A DNA stretch of 64,000 nt. Origin: Brevundimonas sp. (GTDB lineage: Bacteria > Pseudomonadota > Alphaproteobacteria > Caulobacterales > Caulobacteraceae). Shown here piece by piece: positions 18,632 to 29,600 of the stretch (position 1 is the stretch's first letter; every line of letters starts with the position of its first letter). The DNA lies in NCBI GenBank assembly GCA_016742215.1, contig JACVCC010000005.1:1-64000 (forward strand). The letters are read 5' to 3'. The position numbers were made by a program, and so were the translations under genes. The notes under the pieces are model-generated. The model did not search any database. It saw only the letters and a list, made by a program, of their open reading frames with translations, and was not told the origin of the DNA.

Positions 18632-20029
18632 CTAGTTTCCGCCACCCCTGATGGCGCCGGCGAAGCTCTTCCAGCTCAGCTTCACGTCCGACAGGGCGCC
18701 CGCACGGAAGGCGCGACCGGACAGCCACATCATGAACAGGGCGAAGGCGAACATGCCGGCCATCGCGCCGACCAGTTCGATCATGGGCGGATCGGACGGC
18801 AGTCGCGCCATCATGATGAAGGGCGTGAAGAACGGCACCAGCGAGAGGCCGCGAATGAGCGGCGCGTCCGGGGTGCTCATGGCCATCGTCATGGTCATCA
18901 TCGGGATGACCAGGATCATCATGATCGGCCCCATCAGCGTCTGGGCGTCGCGGGGCGTCTCGCAGAAGGCGCCGATGGCCGCGAACAGGACCGCGTACAT
19001 CATGTAGCCGCCGACCATGAAGGCCGCGAACCAGCCCAGCATCCCGCCGCCCAGCAGGATATCCCCGACCATGCCCGCCTGCTCGGGCGCGGCGGTGATC
19101 AGACCCGCCGCGCCGATCGAGCCCCAGCCGATCAGTACGGTCAGGGTCAGCATGGCAACGCCCAGCACCTTGCCGGTCAGGATCTCCATGGGCGATGCGG
19201 ACGACAGCAACACCTCGAGGATCTTGTTCGACTTCTCCTCCATCACGCTGTTCAGCAGGATCGAGGCGCCGGTGATGATCAGCGACCACAGCAGGAAGCC
19301 GCCCATCATGCCCATCAGGGTCGGCAGCTTGTCGCGGAACGAAACCTCGCCGCCGCCCTGGGAGCGCGGCGAGAAGACGGCGATGTTCGGCCTGAACTGT
19401 TCGGTCGTCTCGACCACCGAGGGATTGATCCCCGCGCCCTCGAACACCGCCTTGCGGTTTGCAGCCCGAAGAGCGTCGCGGACGAAGTCCTCGACCGTGT
19501 CGTCCGTAGCGCGTGCAGCCCAGACCCGCGCGGCCGGACCGTCGGCATCACGGGTCAGGAAGACCACGGCGTCCAGACGTTGATCCTTCGGTGTTTCGTC
19601 GCCCAGCCAGCGCCGGACGGCTTCGTCCCGATCAGCGCCCGGAGCGGCACCCGTGATATCGGCCGGGGTGTCGACGATCCTGAGGCGCGGACGCGACAGG
19701 GAGGCGAAGGCGCCCTTGGCGGCCCCTCCACCCGCAGACGCGGGCATGCCCGTCGTCTTCTCGGTCGCCTCGGCGACCTGACGCTCACGCTCCTGGCGCC
19801 GGTCGGAATCGCGACGCAGGGCATCCTGGATCGAGGCGGCAAGGCCCGCAGCCTGCGGGCCCTCCTCGATGATCGCCACCGCGCGCACAGGCTCGGAAGA
19901 CCGGATCAGGATCGGCACCGCCCCGCCCAGCACGGCGAACAGCGGGAAGGCCAGCAAGGACAGCCAGAAGCCGACCGTCTTGGCGTAGGCGGCGTACTCG
20001 CGCCGCGCGATCAGGAAGGTGCGGTTCAT
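18632..20029 (-). CDS. ABC-2 type permease, NatB-like
   Basis: The 465-residue membrane protein has one N-terminal helix (FWLSLLAFPLFAVLGGAVPI), a large periplasmic domain of about 230 residues, and five or six helices in the C-terminal part with the ABC-2 signature region around NKILEVLLSSASPMEILTGK. This matches permeases of the NatB/YhaP class, which export sodium or other solutes. The start ATG overlaps the stop of the ATPase gene by four bases, so the two are translated as a pair. The substrate is not evident. A stretch near residue 120 rich in Arg and Glu is likely a soluble coiled coil. Confidence 0.9.
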   Translation of the reverse strand: MNRTFLIARREYAAYAKTVGFWLSLLAFPLFAVLGGAVPILIRSSEPVRAVAIIEEGPQAAGLAASIQDALRRDSDRRQERERQVAEATEKTTGMPASAGGGAAKGAFASLSRPRLRIVDTPADITGAAPGADRDEAVRRWLGDETPKDQRLDAVVFLTRDADGPAARVWAARATDDTVEDFVRDALRAANRKAVFEGAGINPSVVETTEQFRPNIAVFSPRSQGGGEVSFRDKLPTLMGMMGGFLLWSLIITGASILLNSVMEEKSNKILEVLLSSASPMEILTGKVLGVAMLTLTVLIGWGSIGAAGLITAAPEQAGMVGDILLGGGMLGWFAAFMVGGYMMYAVLFAAIGAFCETPRDAQTLMGPIMMILVIPMMTMTMAMSTPDAPLIRGLSLVPFFTPFIMMARLPSDPPMIELVGAMAGMFAFALFMMWLSGRAFRAGALSDVKLSWKSFAGAIRGGGN

Positions 20030-20991
20030 CGGGCGGCCTCCTGACCGGTCGGTTTCACGGACTGGTCGACGTCCGGACGCACGCCCGTCAGATCGATGAA
20101 GGCGTCATGCAGGCTGGGTTCGCGCAGATCGAAGCGGCGCACGTCCAGACCGCCGAGGAAGGCGGCCTTCAGGGCCTCCTGTCCGCGTCCGCCCTGCCCC
20201 ATCGCGGCCTTCAGCACGCGCACGCCATCGCCGTGCTCGGAGACAATCTCAACCTCGCTGACGCCCGGCAGGCTCGCCGCCTGCTCCGGCGAAATCGCCC
20301 CTTCCAGCTCCAGGAACCGGCGCGAGGTCGACCGCGCCTCCTCCACAGTGCCCTCGAACGCCTTGCGTCCCCGCGCCAGCAGGACGACCCGGTCGCACAG
20401 CCGCTCGGCGTGCTGCATCACGTGGGTCGAGAACAGGACCGTGGCCCCGCCCGCCGCCAGGCCGCGGATCATCTGCTCCAGCCCCTGCTGGTTCACAGGA
20501 TCCAGCCCCGAGAAGGGCTCGTCCAGGATCACGAACTCCGGCCGATGCACGACCGAGGCGATCAACTGGACCTTCTGGGCCATCCCCTTGGACAGCTCCT
20601 TCATCTTCTTGCGGCTGGATGCGCCGAGGCCCTGGGCCTCCAGCATCTCCTTCGCCCGCTTGCGCCCCTCATGCAGCGGCAGCCCCTTCAGGGCACCGAA
20701 GAAGGCGATCGCGTCGACCGGAGTCATCTTCTTGTAGAGGCCGCGTTCTTCCGGGAGGAAGCCGATGCGGTTGCGCACCTTGCGCCCGTCATCCGCGCCC
20801 AGAATCTCGATCCGTCCCGCCGTCGCGGGCTGGAGGCCGAGGATCATGCGGATGGTCGAAGTCTTCCCTGCCCCGTTCGGCCCGAGGAATCCGCAGATCG
20901 TGCCCTTCTGAACCTGAAAGCTGAGATCTCGCACGGCCTGGAATTCGCCGTATCGCTTGCTCACGCCTTCCAGCGTCAACGCCGCTGTCAT
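20026..20991 (-). CDS. ABC transporter ATPase, NatA-like
   Basis: The 321-residue protein is the ATPase partner of the ABC-2 permease. Walker A reads GPNGAGKTST near residue 38, the Q-loop is in GFLPEERGLYKKM, the signature reads LSKGMAQKVQL and Walker B reads FVILDEPFSGLD. The signature with SKGM instead of SGGQ is typical of the NatA branch. A C-terminal extension of about 90 residues (FDLREPSLHDAFIDLTG) is also that of NatA-type proteins. It is the first gene of a two-gene operon transcribed away from phoR. Confidence 0.92.
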   Translation of the reverse strand: MTAALTLEGVSKRYGEFQAVRDLSFQVQKGTICGFLGPNGAGKTSTIRMILGLQPATAGRIEILGADDGRKVRNRIGFLPEERGLYKKMTPVDAIAFFGALKGLPLHEGRKRAKEMLEAQGLGASSRKKMKELSKGMAQKVQLIASVVHRPEFVILDEPFSGLDPVNQQGLEQMIRGLAAGGATVLFSTHVMQHAERLCDRVVLLARGRKAFEGTVEEARSTSRRFLELEGAISPEQAASLPGVSEVEIVSEHGDGVRVLKAAMGQGGRGQEALKAAFLGGLDVRRFDLREPSLHDAFIDLTGVRPDVDQSVKPTGQEAAR

Positions 20992-21041
20992 GTGCCCTCC
21001 CTGAACTTCAGCGGATCAACGGTAGGGATGTAAAGGACGTT

Positions 21042-21100
21042 TGACAACCCGCCCGGCGCGCCGCCGGGATCGATTGTCATGAATTCCATGCCATTGTCAT
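21042..21100. promoter_or_regulatory. Repeats in the divergent natA/phoR spacer
   Basis: TTGTCATGAA occurs at 21074 and again at 21094, 20 bases apart, separated by a loosely similar TTCCATGCCA. TGACAA (21042-21047) and TTGTCA (21074-21079) form an outer inverted repeat around the hairpin CCCGGCG/CGCCGGG (21052-21068). The TTGTCAT unit is close to the half-site of a Pho box, but the spacing is not the usual 11 bases. This may be a PhoB or other operator; the evidence is weak. Confidence 0.35.
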
Positions 21101-22577
21101 GAAAGAGACGAGTCGAAACTCGCCGGACGCGTGCATGCCCCTGGATATGTCCCCTTCTCCCGTCGCCCCTCCCGCCGCCTCGCGTCTCTGGACTGCGGGC
21201 GCAAGCGCGGGCGTGTCGGTTGCGGCGCTGACGACCCTGTCTGTGCTGCACTGGGACCTTGCACCGGTTCTTCTGGGAACGGCCGCCGTCGTTTCGGTGG
21301 CCACCTGGGCCGTCAACCGTCGACGGCCTTCACAGCGCCCGACCTCGATCCTGGCGCCCGCCGCCAGCGAACCCACAGACTCGATCGAACACACCCTGCT
21401 GGACAGCGCCTTCGAGGCCCTTGTCGATCCCGTCATCGTGGTCTCGGGCGGCGAGGCCGACGACATCGCCGGGCGCCGGATCGTGCTGGCCAACGCCGCG
21501 GCTCGCGACCTCTTCCGGATCCAGCGCGAGGGCGCCCTTCTGGTTTCCGCGCTCAGGGAGCCCTCCGTGCTGGAGGCGCTCGATGAGGCCCTGTTCGGCG
21601 GGATCGCCCGCACCACCGACTATGCGGGCGTCGGGGCCCAGACCCGCCACTGGCGCGCCCTCACCCGTCCCCTCCCGTCGTCACGTCCCGACCGTGCACT
21701 GGCCCTGCTGGTGCTTCGCGACGAGACCGACGTGCGACGGATGGAGCTGATGCGCGTCGACTTCCTCGCCAACGCCAGCCATGAGCTGAAGACGCCGCTG
21801 GCCTCGCTCGCCGGCTTCATCGAGACGCTCAAGGGCCACGCTCGCGACGACGAGAAGGCCCGGGACCGCTTCCTCGACATCATGTCCATCCAGGCCGACC
21901 GGATGAGCCGGCTTGTCGCCGACCTTCTCTCCCTGAGCCGGATCGAGCTGAACGAGCATATCCCGCCGTCCGGCAGGGTCGACCTCGCCCGCGCGACGGT
22001 CGACGTGATGGACGCCGTCAGCATCCTGTCTGCCGAGAGGGACGTGAAGCTGCGTCTGGACGGTCGCGACCTCTCGACTCCGATCAACGGCGACAGGGAT
22101 GAGATCATCCAGGTCATCCAGAACCTCGTCGACAACGCCATCAAATATTCCCCGTCCGGCGAGACCGTCGACATCACCATTCGCCCCGAGGTGCCGGTGG
22201 ATGCGGCCTCGGCGCCGTGGTCCGGCGGCGCGCGGGAGGGCGGGATCACCCGATTGCCGCTGGTCACGCCGGATCGGGAGCCGGGCCAGCGCTATGCTGC
22301 CCTCGTCGTCCGGGACCATGGGCCGGGCATGGCCCGCGAACACCTGCCGAGGCTGACCGAGCGCTTCTATCGGGTGGAAGGCCAGAAGAGCGGAGAACGG
22401 TCCGGCACAGGCCTTGGTCTCGCGATCGTCAAGCATATCGTGAACCGCCACCGCGGCGGTCTGACCGTGGAAAGCGCCCCCGGACAAGGCGCAACATTCA
22501 CCGCCTACTTCCCGCTGTGCCCCGCCCGATCGCGTCAGAGCGATGACAGCAGCACGACGGCGCCCCCGACGCCGTAA
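21099..22577 (+). CDS. phoR: Phosphate-regulon sensor histidine kinase PhoR
   Basis: PhoR phosphorylates PhoB when phosphate is short. Two membrane helices lie near residues 30-65 (VSVAALTTLSVL and LLGTAAVVSVATWAV). A PAS-like domain follows at about 95-205. The dimerisation domain has NASHELKTPLASLAGFIETL with phospho-acceptor His228. The ATPase domain has the N box NLVDNAIKYS, the G1 box DHGPGM and G2 GTGLGLAIV. It precedes pstC, as in Caulobacter. The start is uncertain: the ATG at 21099 has no ribosome-binding site and falls in a repeat, so ATG 21135 or 21147 may be used. Confidence 0.93.
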   Translation: MKETSRNSPDACMPLDMSPSPVAPPAASRLWTAGASAGVSVAALTTLSVLHWDLAPVLLGTAAVVSVATWAVNRRRPSQRPTSILAPAASEPTDSIEHTLLDSAFEALVDPVIVVSGGEADDIAGRRIVLANAAARDLFRIQREGALLVSALREPSVLEALDEALFGGIARTTDYAGVGAQTRHWRALTRPLPSSRPDRALALLVLRDETDVRRMELMRVDFLANASHELKTPLASLAGFIETLKGHARDDEKARDRFLDIMSIQADRMSRLVADLLSLSRIELNEHIPPSGRVDLARATVDVMDAVSILSAERDVKLRLDGRDLSTPINGDRDEIIQVIQNLVDNAIKYSPSGETVDITIRPEVPVDAASAPWSGGAREGGITRLPLVTPDREPGQRYAALVVRDHGPGMAREHLPRLTERFYRVEGQKSGERSGTGLGLAIVKHIVNRHRGGLTVESAPGQGATFTAYFPLCPARSRQSDDSSTTAPPTP

Positions 22578-22582
22578 CAGAA

Positions 22583-22600
22583 CTGTCACGCAGCCGTCTT
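22583..22600 (+). promoter_or_regulatory. Candidate Pho box upstream of pstC
   Basis: CTGTCAC (22583-22589) and CCGTCTT (22594-22600) form two 7-base direct repeats with a 4-base spacer, the layout of a PhoB site (consensus CTGTCAT, 4 bases, CTGTCAT). The first half is nearly ideal and the second is weaker. It starts six bases after the phoR stop and about 110 bases upstream of pstC. It implies a separate phosphate-responsive promoter for pst-phoU-phoB. Confidence 0.55.
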
Positions 22601-22694
22601 AATCCGCTGACCATTCCCGGGCAGTTTCCGCGCCGGGGCGAACCGGGCGACCGGACACGCTCCGATTCTTTCCCGGCTCCCTTCCCGGATCGCG

Positions 22695-24117
<1,423 letters not shown>

Positions 24118-24125
<8 letters not shown>

Positions 24126-25416
24126 TACGGCCCACGACATTCCCGTCGCCGACGCCGCCCGCGTCGATCGCCTGCGTGCAGGCCTGAAACGCCGCTATGC
24201 GCGCGAGACCCGTTTCCGCCTGTACGGCCTGCTGGCCATTGGCATCGCGGTCGGCTTCCTGCTGCTGCTGCTGGGCCGGATCATCGATCAGGGCCACACG
24301 GCCTTCTACACGAACACGATCACCGTGCCGGTCTACATGGACCCGGCCCGCGTGAACGCCGCCTATCCGCAAGGCACCAACTTCGAACAGCTGGTCGCCG
24401 AGCAGCAGCTGCGCCGCATGAACATCGTCGACGATGCGCAGGGCACGAAGGCCTCGGCCATGCGCCGCCTGTTCTCGTCGGAGCTGAAGTTCGTCGCCGC
24501 CGAACGCGTCCAGCGCCAGCCATCGTTGATCGGCCAGACGGTGACCATCGCCGCCCCGGTCTCGGACGACGCCGACCTCTACTTCAAGGGCAAGATCAAG
24601 CGCGACACGCCCTCTGATCAGCGTCGTCTGAGCGACGAACAGCTGACCTGGCTCGACGACATGAAGACCGCCGGCCAGGTCTCGGCCCACTTCAACGCCG
24701 GCCTGTTCCAGCGTGGCGACTCGACCGAGCCGGAGCTGGCAGGTGTTTTGGGCGCCGTCATCGGCTCGGCCATGATGCTGCTGGTGACCGCCCTGATCGC
24801 CATTCCGCTGGGCGTCGGCGCGGCCCTGTATCTGGAAGAGTTCGCTCCGAAGAACCGGATCACGGACATCATCGAGGTCAACATCAACAACCTCGCCGCC
24901 GTGCCGTCGATCATCTACGGCCTGCTGGGTCTGGCCCTGTTCATCAACTGGATGCACCTGCCGCGCGCCAGCCCGCTGGTCGGCGGTCTGGTCCTGGCCC
25001 TGATGGCCCTGCCGACCATCATCATCGCCACGCGCTCGTCGCTGAAGGCCGTGCCGCCCTCGATCCGCGAAGCGGCCCTCGCCATGGGCGCCTCGAAGAC
25101 CCAGACCGTCTTCCAGCACACCCTGCCGCTGGCGATGCCGGGCGTCATGACCGGCGCCATCATCTCCATGGCCCACGCCCTGGGCGAGACCGCCCCGCTG
25201 CTGCTGATCGGCATGGTCAGCTTCGTGCCGGGCCTGCCGCACAGCCTCGTCGAGCCCGCGGGCGCCCTGCCCTCGCTCGTCTACATCTGGGAGAACGCGT
25301 CCGAACGCGCCTTCCACGAGCGGACCGCCGCCGCGATCCTGGTCCTGCTCGCCTTCATGATCGTCATGAACGCCGCCGCCATCCTGCTGCGCCGGCGCTT
25401 CGAACGCCGGTGGTAA
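24118..25416 (+). CDS. pstA: Phosphate ABC transporter permease PstA
   Basis: PstA pairs with PstC in the membrane. The permease core covers about residues 210-430, with [19 protein letters not shown] and the ATPase-contact loop [21 protein letters not shown]. The first 200 residues contain one membrane helix and a periplasmic region of the DUF3333 type, found in alphaproteobacterial PstA proteins. The start lies inside the end of pstC (ATGACTGA), and pstB follows after four bases, so the operon is tightly coupled. Confidence 0.95.
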
Positions 25417-25420
25417 GATA

Positions 25421-26284
25421 ATGAAGTTCAAGTTCTTTCGCGCACCGGACACCGACCAGGGCGGAGACGCAGCCGAGCGTCCGGCCATCGTCGCCCCGAC
25501 CGTGACCGCCGGCTCCGCGCCGGTTGGCCCGACCAAGATCGCGGCCCGCGACGTCTCGGTCTTCTACGGCGAGAAGCAGGCGCTCTACGACGTTTCGCTG
25601 GATATTCCGGACAAGACCGTCACCGCGCTGATCGGCCCGTCGGGCTGTGGCAAGTCGACCTTCCTGCGGACCATGAACCGCATGAACGACACCATCTCCC
25701 ACGCCCGGGTAACCGGCCGGATCGATATGGACGGCGAGGATATCAACGCAAAGTCGGTCGATCCCGTTCTGCTGCGCGCCCGCGTCGGCATGGTGTTCCA
25801 GAAGCCCAACCCCTTCCCCAAGTCGATCTACGAGAACGTCGCCTACGGCCCGCGCATCCACGGCCTGGCTGCCACCAAGGGCGAGTTGGATCACGTGGTC
25901 GAGGTCTCGTTGAAGCGCGCCGGCCTGTGGGACGAGGTCGCCGATCGCCTTCACTCGCCAGGCACCGGCCTGTCGGGCGGTCAGCAGCAGCGTCTGGTCA
26001 TCGCCCGCGCCATTGCAGTCGAGCCTGAAGTCATCCTGATGGACGAGCCCTGCTCGGCTCTGGACCCGATCGCCACCGCCAAGATCGAGGAACTGATCGA
26101 CGAGCTGCGCGAGCGCTACTGCATCGTCATCGTCACCCACTCGATGGCCCAGGCCGCCCGCGTCTCGCAGCGCACCGCCTTCTTCCATCTGGGTCGTCTG
26201 GTCGAGACCGGCGACACCGAGGAAATCTTCACGAATCCCCGCGAGCGGCGCACCCTCGACTACATCACGGGGCGCTTCGGCTGA
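25421..26284 (+). CDS. pstB: Phosphate ABC transporter ATPase PstB
   Basis: PstB powers phosphate import. Walker A reads GPSGCGKST, the Q-loop lies in [19 protein letters not shown], the signature reads LSGGQQQRL and Walker B reads [13 protein letters not shown]. The family end DYITGRFG is intact. The first 40 residues ([20 protein letters not shown] and on) are an extension not found in E. coli PstB. The stop overlaps the phoU start (TGATG). Confidence 0.97.
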   Translation: MKFKFFRAPDTDQGGDAAERPAIVAPTVTAGSAPVGPTKIAARDVSVFYGEKQALYDVSLDIPDKTVTALIGPSGCGKSTFLRTMNRMNDTISHARVTGRIDMDGEDINAKSVDPVLLRARVGMVFQKPNPFPKSIYENVAYGPRIHGLAATKGELDHVVEVSLKRAGLWDEVADRLHSPGTGLSGGQQQRLVIARAIAVEPEVILMDEPCSALDPIATAKIEELIDELRERYCIVIVTHSMAQAARVSQRTAFFHLGRLVETGDTEEIFTNPRERRTLDYITGRFG

Positions 26285-26994
26285 TGAACCAGCACACCGT
26301 CAAGGCCTACGGGGACGAGCTGAACCAGCTGACCGCCGAGGTCGCCCGCATGGGCGGTCTGGCCGAGGCCCAGGTCGCCGACGCCGTGGAATCCGTCGCC
26401 CGTCGCGACGTCGCTCTCGCGAAAGCCGTGGTCGATCGCGACGGCCGGCTCGACGGCATGCATCGCGAGATCGAGAAGAAGGCCATCCGGCTGATCGCCC
26501 TGCGCCAGCCTGTCGCCTCCGACCTGCGCCGCACCCTCGCCGCCATGAAGCTGGCAGTGGATCTGGAGCGCACCGGCGACCTGGCAAAGAACATCGCCAA
26601 GCGCGCGCTGATCCTGGCCGAGGGCGAGCCGATGCAGCCCCTGACCCGTTCGATCGAACGCATGGGCCGGCTGGTGTCGATGCGCCTGCGCGACGTTCTG
26701 GACGCCTACGCCGTGGGCGAGGTCGACCGCGCCATCGCCGTCTGGAACACGGACGACGAGGTGGACGAGCACTACAACGCCCTGTTCCGCGAACTGCTGA
26801 CCTACATGATGGGCGACCCGCGCACGATCAGCGCCTGCACCCATCTGCTGTTCATGGCCAAGAACCTGGAGCGGATCGGCGACCACGCGACCAACATCGC
26901 CGAAACCATCCATTACGAGATCACCGGCACCGAGTTCACGGGTGAACGCCCCCGCTGGAACCCGGACGCCGAAACCGACGCCCCTTCAGCCTGA
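26284..26994 (+). CDS. phoU: Phosphate signalling protein PhoU
   Basis: PhoU links the Pst transporter to PhoR and restrains the Pho response when phosphate is plentiful. The 236 residues form two similar three-helix bundles. The conserved metal-binding patches are visible in DLERTGDLAKNIAKRA and in the repeat NLERIGDHATNIAET. The start overlaps the pstB stop by one base. phoB follows after 21 bases. Identification is secure. Confidence 0.97.
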   Translation: MNQHTVKAYGDELNQLTAEVARMGGLAEAQVADAVESVARRDVALAKAVVDRDGRLDGMHREIEKKAIRLIALRQPVASDLRRTLAAMKLAVDLERTGDLAKNIAKRALILAEGEPMQPLTRSIERMGRLVSMRLRDVLDAYAVGEVDRAIAVWNTDDEVDEHYNALFRELLTYMMGDPRTISACTHLLFMAKNLERIGDHATNIAETIHYEITGTEFTGERPRWNPDAETDAPSA

Positions 26995-27015
26995 GCCTGA
27001 CCGGAGAGCCCTGAC

Positions 27016-27705
27016 GTGCAGCCCTATGTTCTGGTGATGGAAGACGAGGACGCGCTGGCGACGCTGCTGTCCTACAACCTCGAGAAAGAGGGCTACAAGG
27101 TCGTCGTCGCCTCCGATGGCGAGGAAGGCATGATCCAGATCGACGAGCGTCTGCCCGACCTCGTCCTGCTGGACTGGATGCTGCCCAAGCTGTCCGGCAT
27201 CGAGGTCTGCCGCCGCATCCGTGGTCGGCCTGAGACCCGCAATCTGCCGATCATCATGCTGACCGCGCGCGGCGAGGAAACCGACCGCGTGCGCGGCCTC
27301 GACACCGGCGCCGACGACTATCTGACCAAGCCCTTCTCGATGACCGAGCTGACGGCCCGTATCCGCGCGGTGCTGCGCCGTATCCGCCCGGGTCTGGCCG
27401 ACGACCGCATCAGCCACGGCGACATCGTCATCGACCGCGTCGCCCACCGCGTCCGCCGCGCCGGCAACGAGATCCACCTGGGGCCGACCGAGTTTCGCCT
27501 GCTGGATCACTTCATGCAGCACCCGGGCCGCGTCTTCAGCCGCGAGCAGCTGCTGGACGCCGTCTGGGGTTCGGACGTCTATGTCGAGGCCCGCACCGTG
27601 GACGTCCACGTCGGCCGCCTGCGCAAGGCCCTGAACGTCGACGGCACCGTCAATCCGATCCGCACCGTCCGCTCGGCCGGCTACTCGCTCGATCTGGGCG
27701 GCTGA
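27016..27705 (+). CDS. phoB: Phosphate-regulon response regulator PhoB
   Basis: PhoB activates phosphate-starvation genes by binding Pho boxes. The receiver domain has the acidic pair Glu9/Asp10, the phospho-acceptor Asp53 in LLDWMLP and Lys in LTKPF. The C-terminal winged helix is of the OmpR type, with HLGPTEFRLLDHFMQHPGRV and the family end RTVRSAGYSLD. The start is a GTG with CGGAGAG upstream. It is the last gene of the pst operon, so PhoB is likely to increase its own synthesis through the Pho box before pstC. Confidence 0.97.
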   Translation: MQPYVLVMEDEDALATLLSYNLEKEGYKVVVASDGEEGMIQIDERLPDLVLLDWMLPKLSGIEVCRRIRGRPETRNLPIIMLTARGEETDRVRGLDTGADDYLTKPFSMTELTARIRAVLRRIRPGLADDRISHGDIVIDRVAHRVRRAGNEIHLGPTEFRLLDHFMQHPGRVFSREQLLDAVWGSDVYVEARTVDVHVGRLRKALNVDGTVNPIRTVRSAGYSLDLGG

Positions 27706-27777
27706 CCCGGCGGGCGACCAACGCCCCTTCTGCAGCGACCGAACAACGGCCGACGCGCTCAACCGGGGCCGTCGAAC

Positions 27778-27801
27778 GAACAGCCGCGCCCGACGCTGTT
27801 C
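27778..27801 (+). other. Hairpin downstream of phoB
   Basis: GAACAGC (27778-27784) and GCTGTTC (27795-27801) form a perfect 7-bp stem with a 10-base loop. There is no T-run. It may end the pst-phoB transcript or be an operator for the next gene, which starts 46 bases on. Confidence 0.35.
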
Positions 27802-27847
27802 ACTGTGGCTCCTAGCGGCGAGTTGTCCGCGTACCGGGACGCTCTCC

Positions 27848-28570
27848 ATGCGCACGACAGCCGGCGGCTGGCAGGTGATCGACGATGACGCCTGCATTCT
27901 GGTTCACCCCTACCGGTTCGACGGCGAGGCGACGGCCAACTGCTTCATCGCAAGGATGGCCAACGGCCAGCTGCTGGTCATCAGTCCCGGCTGCAACATG
28001 CCCGAGGCCGCCATCCGCGAGATCGGCCGCTACGGCCAGGTCGGCGCACTGCTGGCCAACAACGGCATGCACTGGAAGGGGCTGGAGGAATGGAAGGCCC
28101 GCTTCCCCCGCGCTCGCGTCTTCGCCTCCGCGGACGCCGCCCACCGCATACGCAAGCAGACGCCCAACGCGCCACGCTTCGAACCGCTGGCCGGACTGAC
28201 GCCTCTGCTGGGCGACACCATCATCGTCACCGAGATGCCCGCCTCGCGCATCGGCGAGACCTGGACGGTCGTCCGCAGGCGTCAGGGCGCGGTCTGGTTC
28301 GCCTCGGACCTGCTGACCAACATGCCCCGGCTCGTGGGTCCGCTGCCTGCGAGATGGCTGTTCCGCCTGACCGGCAGCGCCCCGGGATTCCGGATATTCA
28401 ACCTCGCCCTGATGATGACGACTCACGACAGGAAGCAAATGCTTTCCCAGCTCCTGGCCGGCCTGACCTGCTTCCCACCCGCCGTGATCGTCCCCTCGCA
28501 CGGCAACGTGCTGCACGGCCCCGGCGTCATGGAAACCGCCCGCGGACTGGTCATGAAGGCCTTGCGATGA
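27848..28570 (+). CDS. DUF4336 protein (metallo-beta-lactamase-like fold)
   Basis: A 240-residue soluble protein of the DUF4336 type. The overall order of strands resembles metallo-beta-lactamases: ANCFIARMANGQLLVISPG near the start, ALLANNGMHWKGLEEWKARFP in place of the HxHxDH motif, and VPSHGNVL near the end. The zinc motif is largely lost, since only single His residues remain, so hydrolase activity is doubtful. The function is unknown. It lies about 140 bases behind phoB and may or may not belong to that unit. Its stop touches the convergent symporter gene. Confidence 0.72.
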   Translation: MRTTAGGWQVIDDDACILVHPYRFDGEATANCFIARMANGQLLVISPGCNMPEAAIREIGRYGQVGALLANNGMHWKGLEEWKARFPRARVFASADAAHRIRKQTPNAPRFEPLAGLTPLLGDTIIVTEMPASRIGETWTVVRRRQGAVWFASDLLTNMPRLVGPLPARWLFRLTGSAPGFRIFNLALMMTTHDRKQMLSQLLAGLTCFPPAVIVPSHGNVLHGPGVMETARGLVMKALR

Positions 28571-29437
28571 TCAGTGCGGTGTCTTCGGCCCGCCGCGCGT
28601 GATCAGCATGCCGAACGCCGCCGCCAGCGGGAACATCAGCACTCCGTAGACCGCCGCCGGCAGGGACATGTCCGCGTTCTGAAGCACCGACCTGGCGATC
28701 ACGATCGCCAGGGTCGCGTTGTGCAGCCCGACCTCGAAGGCGCTGGCGATCGACTGCGGCCGGTCGATCTTCAGCAGGCGCGGCACGATGAAGCCGATCG
28801 CCAGGCTCAGCACGCAGAAGGTCACGACCACGCCGGCCAAGGCGCCGAGATTGGCCATCAGCACGTCGAACTGCGCCGACACCGCGCCGATGATGACCAG
28901 CGTCAGGATCACCACCGAGGCGATCCGCACTGGCTTGTCCATCGCCGCCGCAAAGGACGGCTTCAGCCCCCGCACCAGCATCCCCAGCCCCACCGGCGCC
29001 AGCACGATCACGAACACCTCGATCGTCTTGGCCAGTTGCAGCCCGACCTGCCCCTCGCCGGGATTGAAGTAGGCCAGCGCCAGATTGGTCACGATCGGCA
29101 GGGTGATCACCGCCACCACCGAGTTGATCGCCGTCAGACTGATGTTCAGCGCCACATCGCCGCGGAACAGGTGGCTGTAGAGATTGGCCGTCGTCCCGCC
29201 GGGCGAAGCCGCCAGCAGCATCATGCCGACCGCCAGCACCGGCGGCAGGTTGAACGCCAGCACCAGGCCGAAGCAGACCACCGGCAGCAGGATCAGCTGG
29301 CAGGCCAGCGCCACCGCGACCGCCTTGGGCCGCCGTCCGATGCGGGCGAAGTCGCCGGGCGTCAGGCTGAGCCCGAGCCCGAACATGATGATCCCCAGCG
29401 CGATCGGCAGGCCGAAGACGGTGATGGCTGAAGCCAT
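28571..29437 (-). CDS. Bile acid:sodium symporter (BASS) family transporter
   Basis: The 288-residue membrane protein has about nine or ten hydrophobic helices and the BASS family features: ASPGGTTANLYSHLFRGDVALN, quoted here as ASPGGTTANLYSH, is the first crossover helix, and FEVGLHNATLAIV is the second. Bacterial members import organic anions such as pantoate or keto acids with sodium; the substrate cannot be told here. I start at the ATG at 29437 (MASAITVFGL) rather than at upstream codons because the helix starts there and GAGGGGG lies upstream. It is convergent with the DUF4336 gene, whose stop abuts it. Confidence 0.9.
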   Translation of the reverse strand: MASAITVFGLPIALGIIMFGLGLSLTPGDFARIGRRPKAVAVALACQLILLPVVCFGLVLAFNLPPVLAVGMMLLAASPGGTTANLYSHLFRGDVALNISLTAINSVVAVITLPIVTNLALAYFNPGEGQVGLQLAKTIEVFVIVLAPVGLGMLVRGLKPSFAAAMDKPVRIASVVILTLVIIGAVSAQFDVLMANLGALAGVVVTFCVLSLAIGFIVPRLLKIDRPQSIASAFEVGLHNATLAIVIARSVLQNADMSLPAAVYGVLMFPLAAAFGMLITRGGPKTPH

Positions 29438-29600
29438 GAGCGTGTTCCCCCTCGGCGCTGTCGCGCGCCGTTGAGGCGAGCCTGTCATGTCGTCTCCGGC
29501 ACGACCAGAGGCGCCATGCCGCACGCCCTGCGCTCCAACGACTTCACAGCGCGTCTGAAACCGCTACGGTCCCTTCCCTCAGTTCAGAGGGAGTCTGCCC

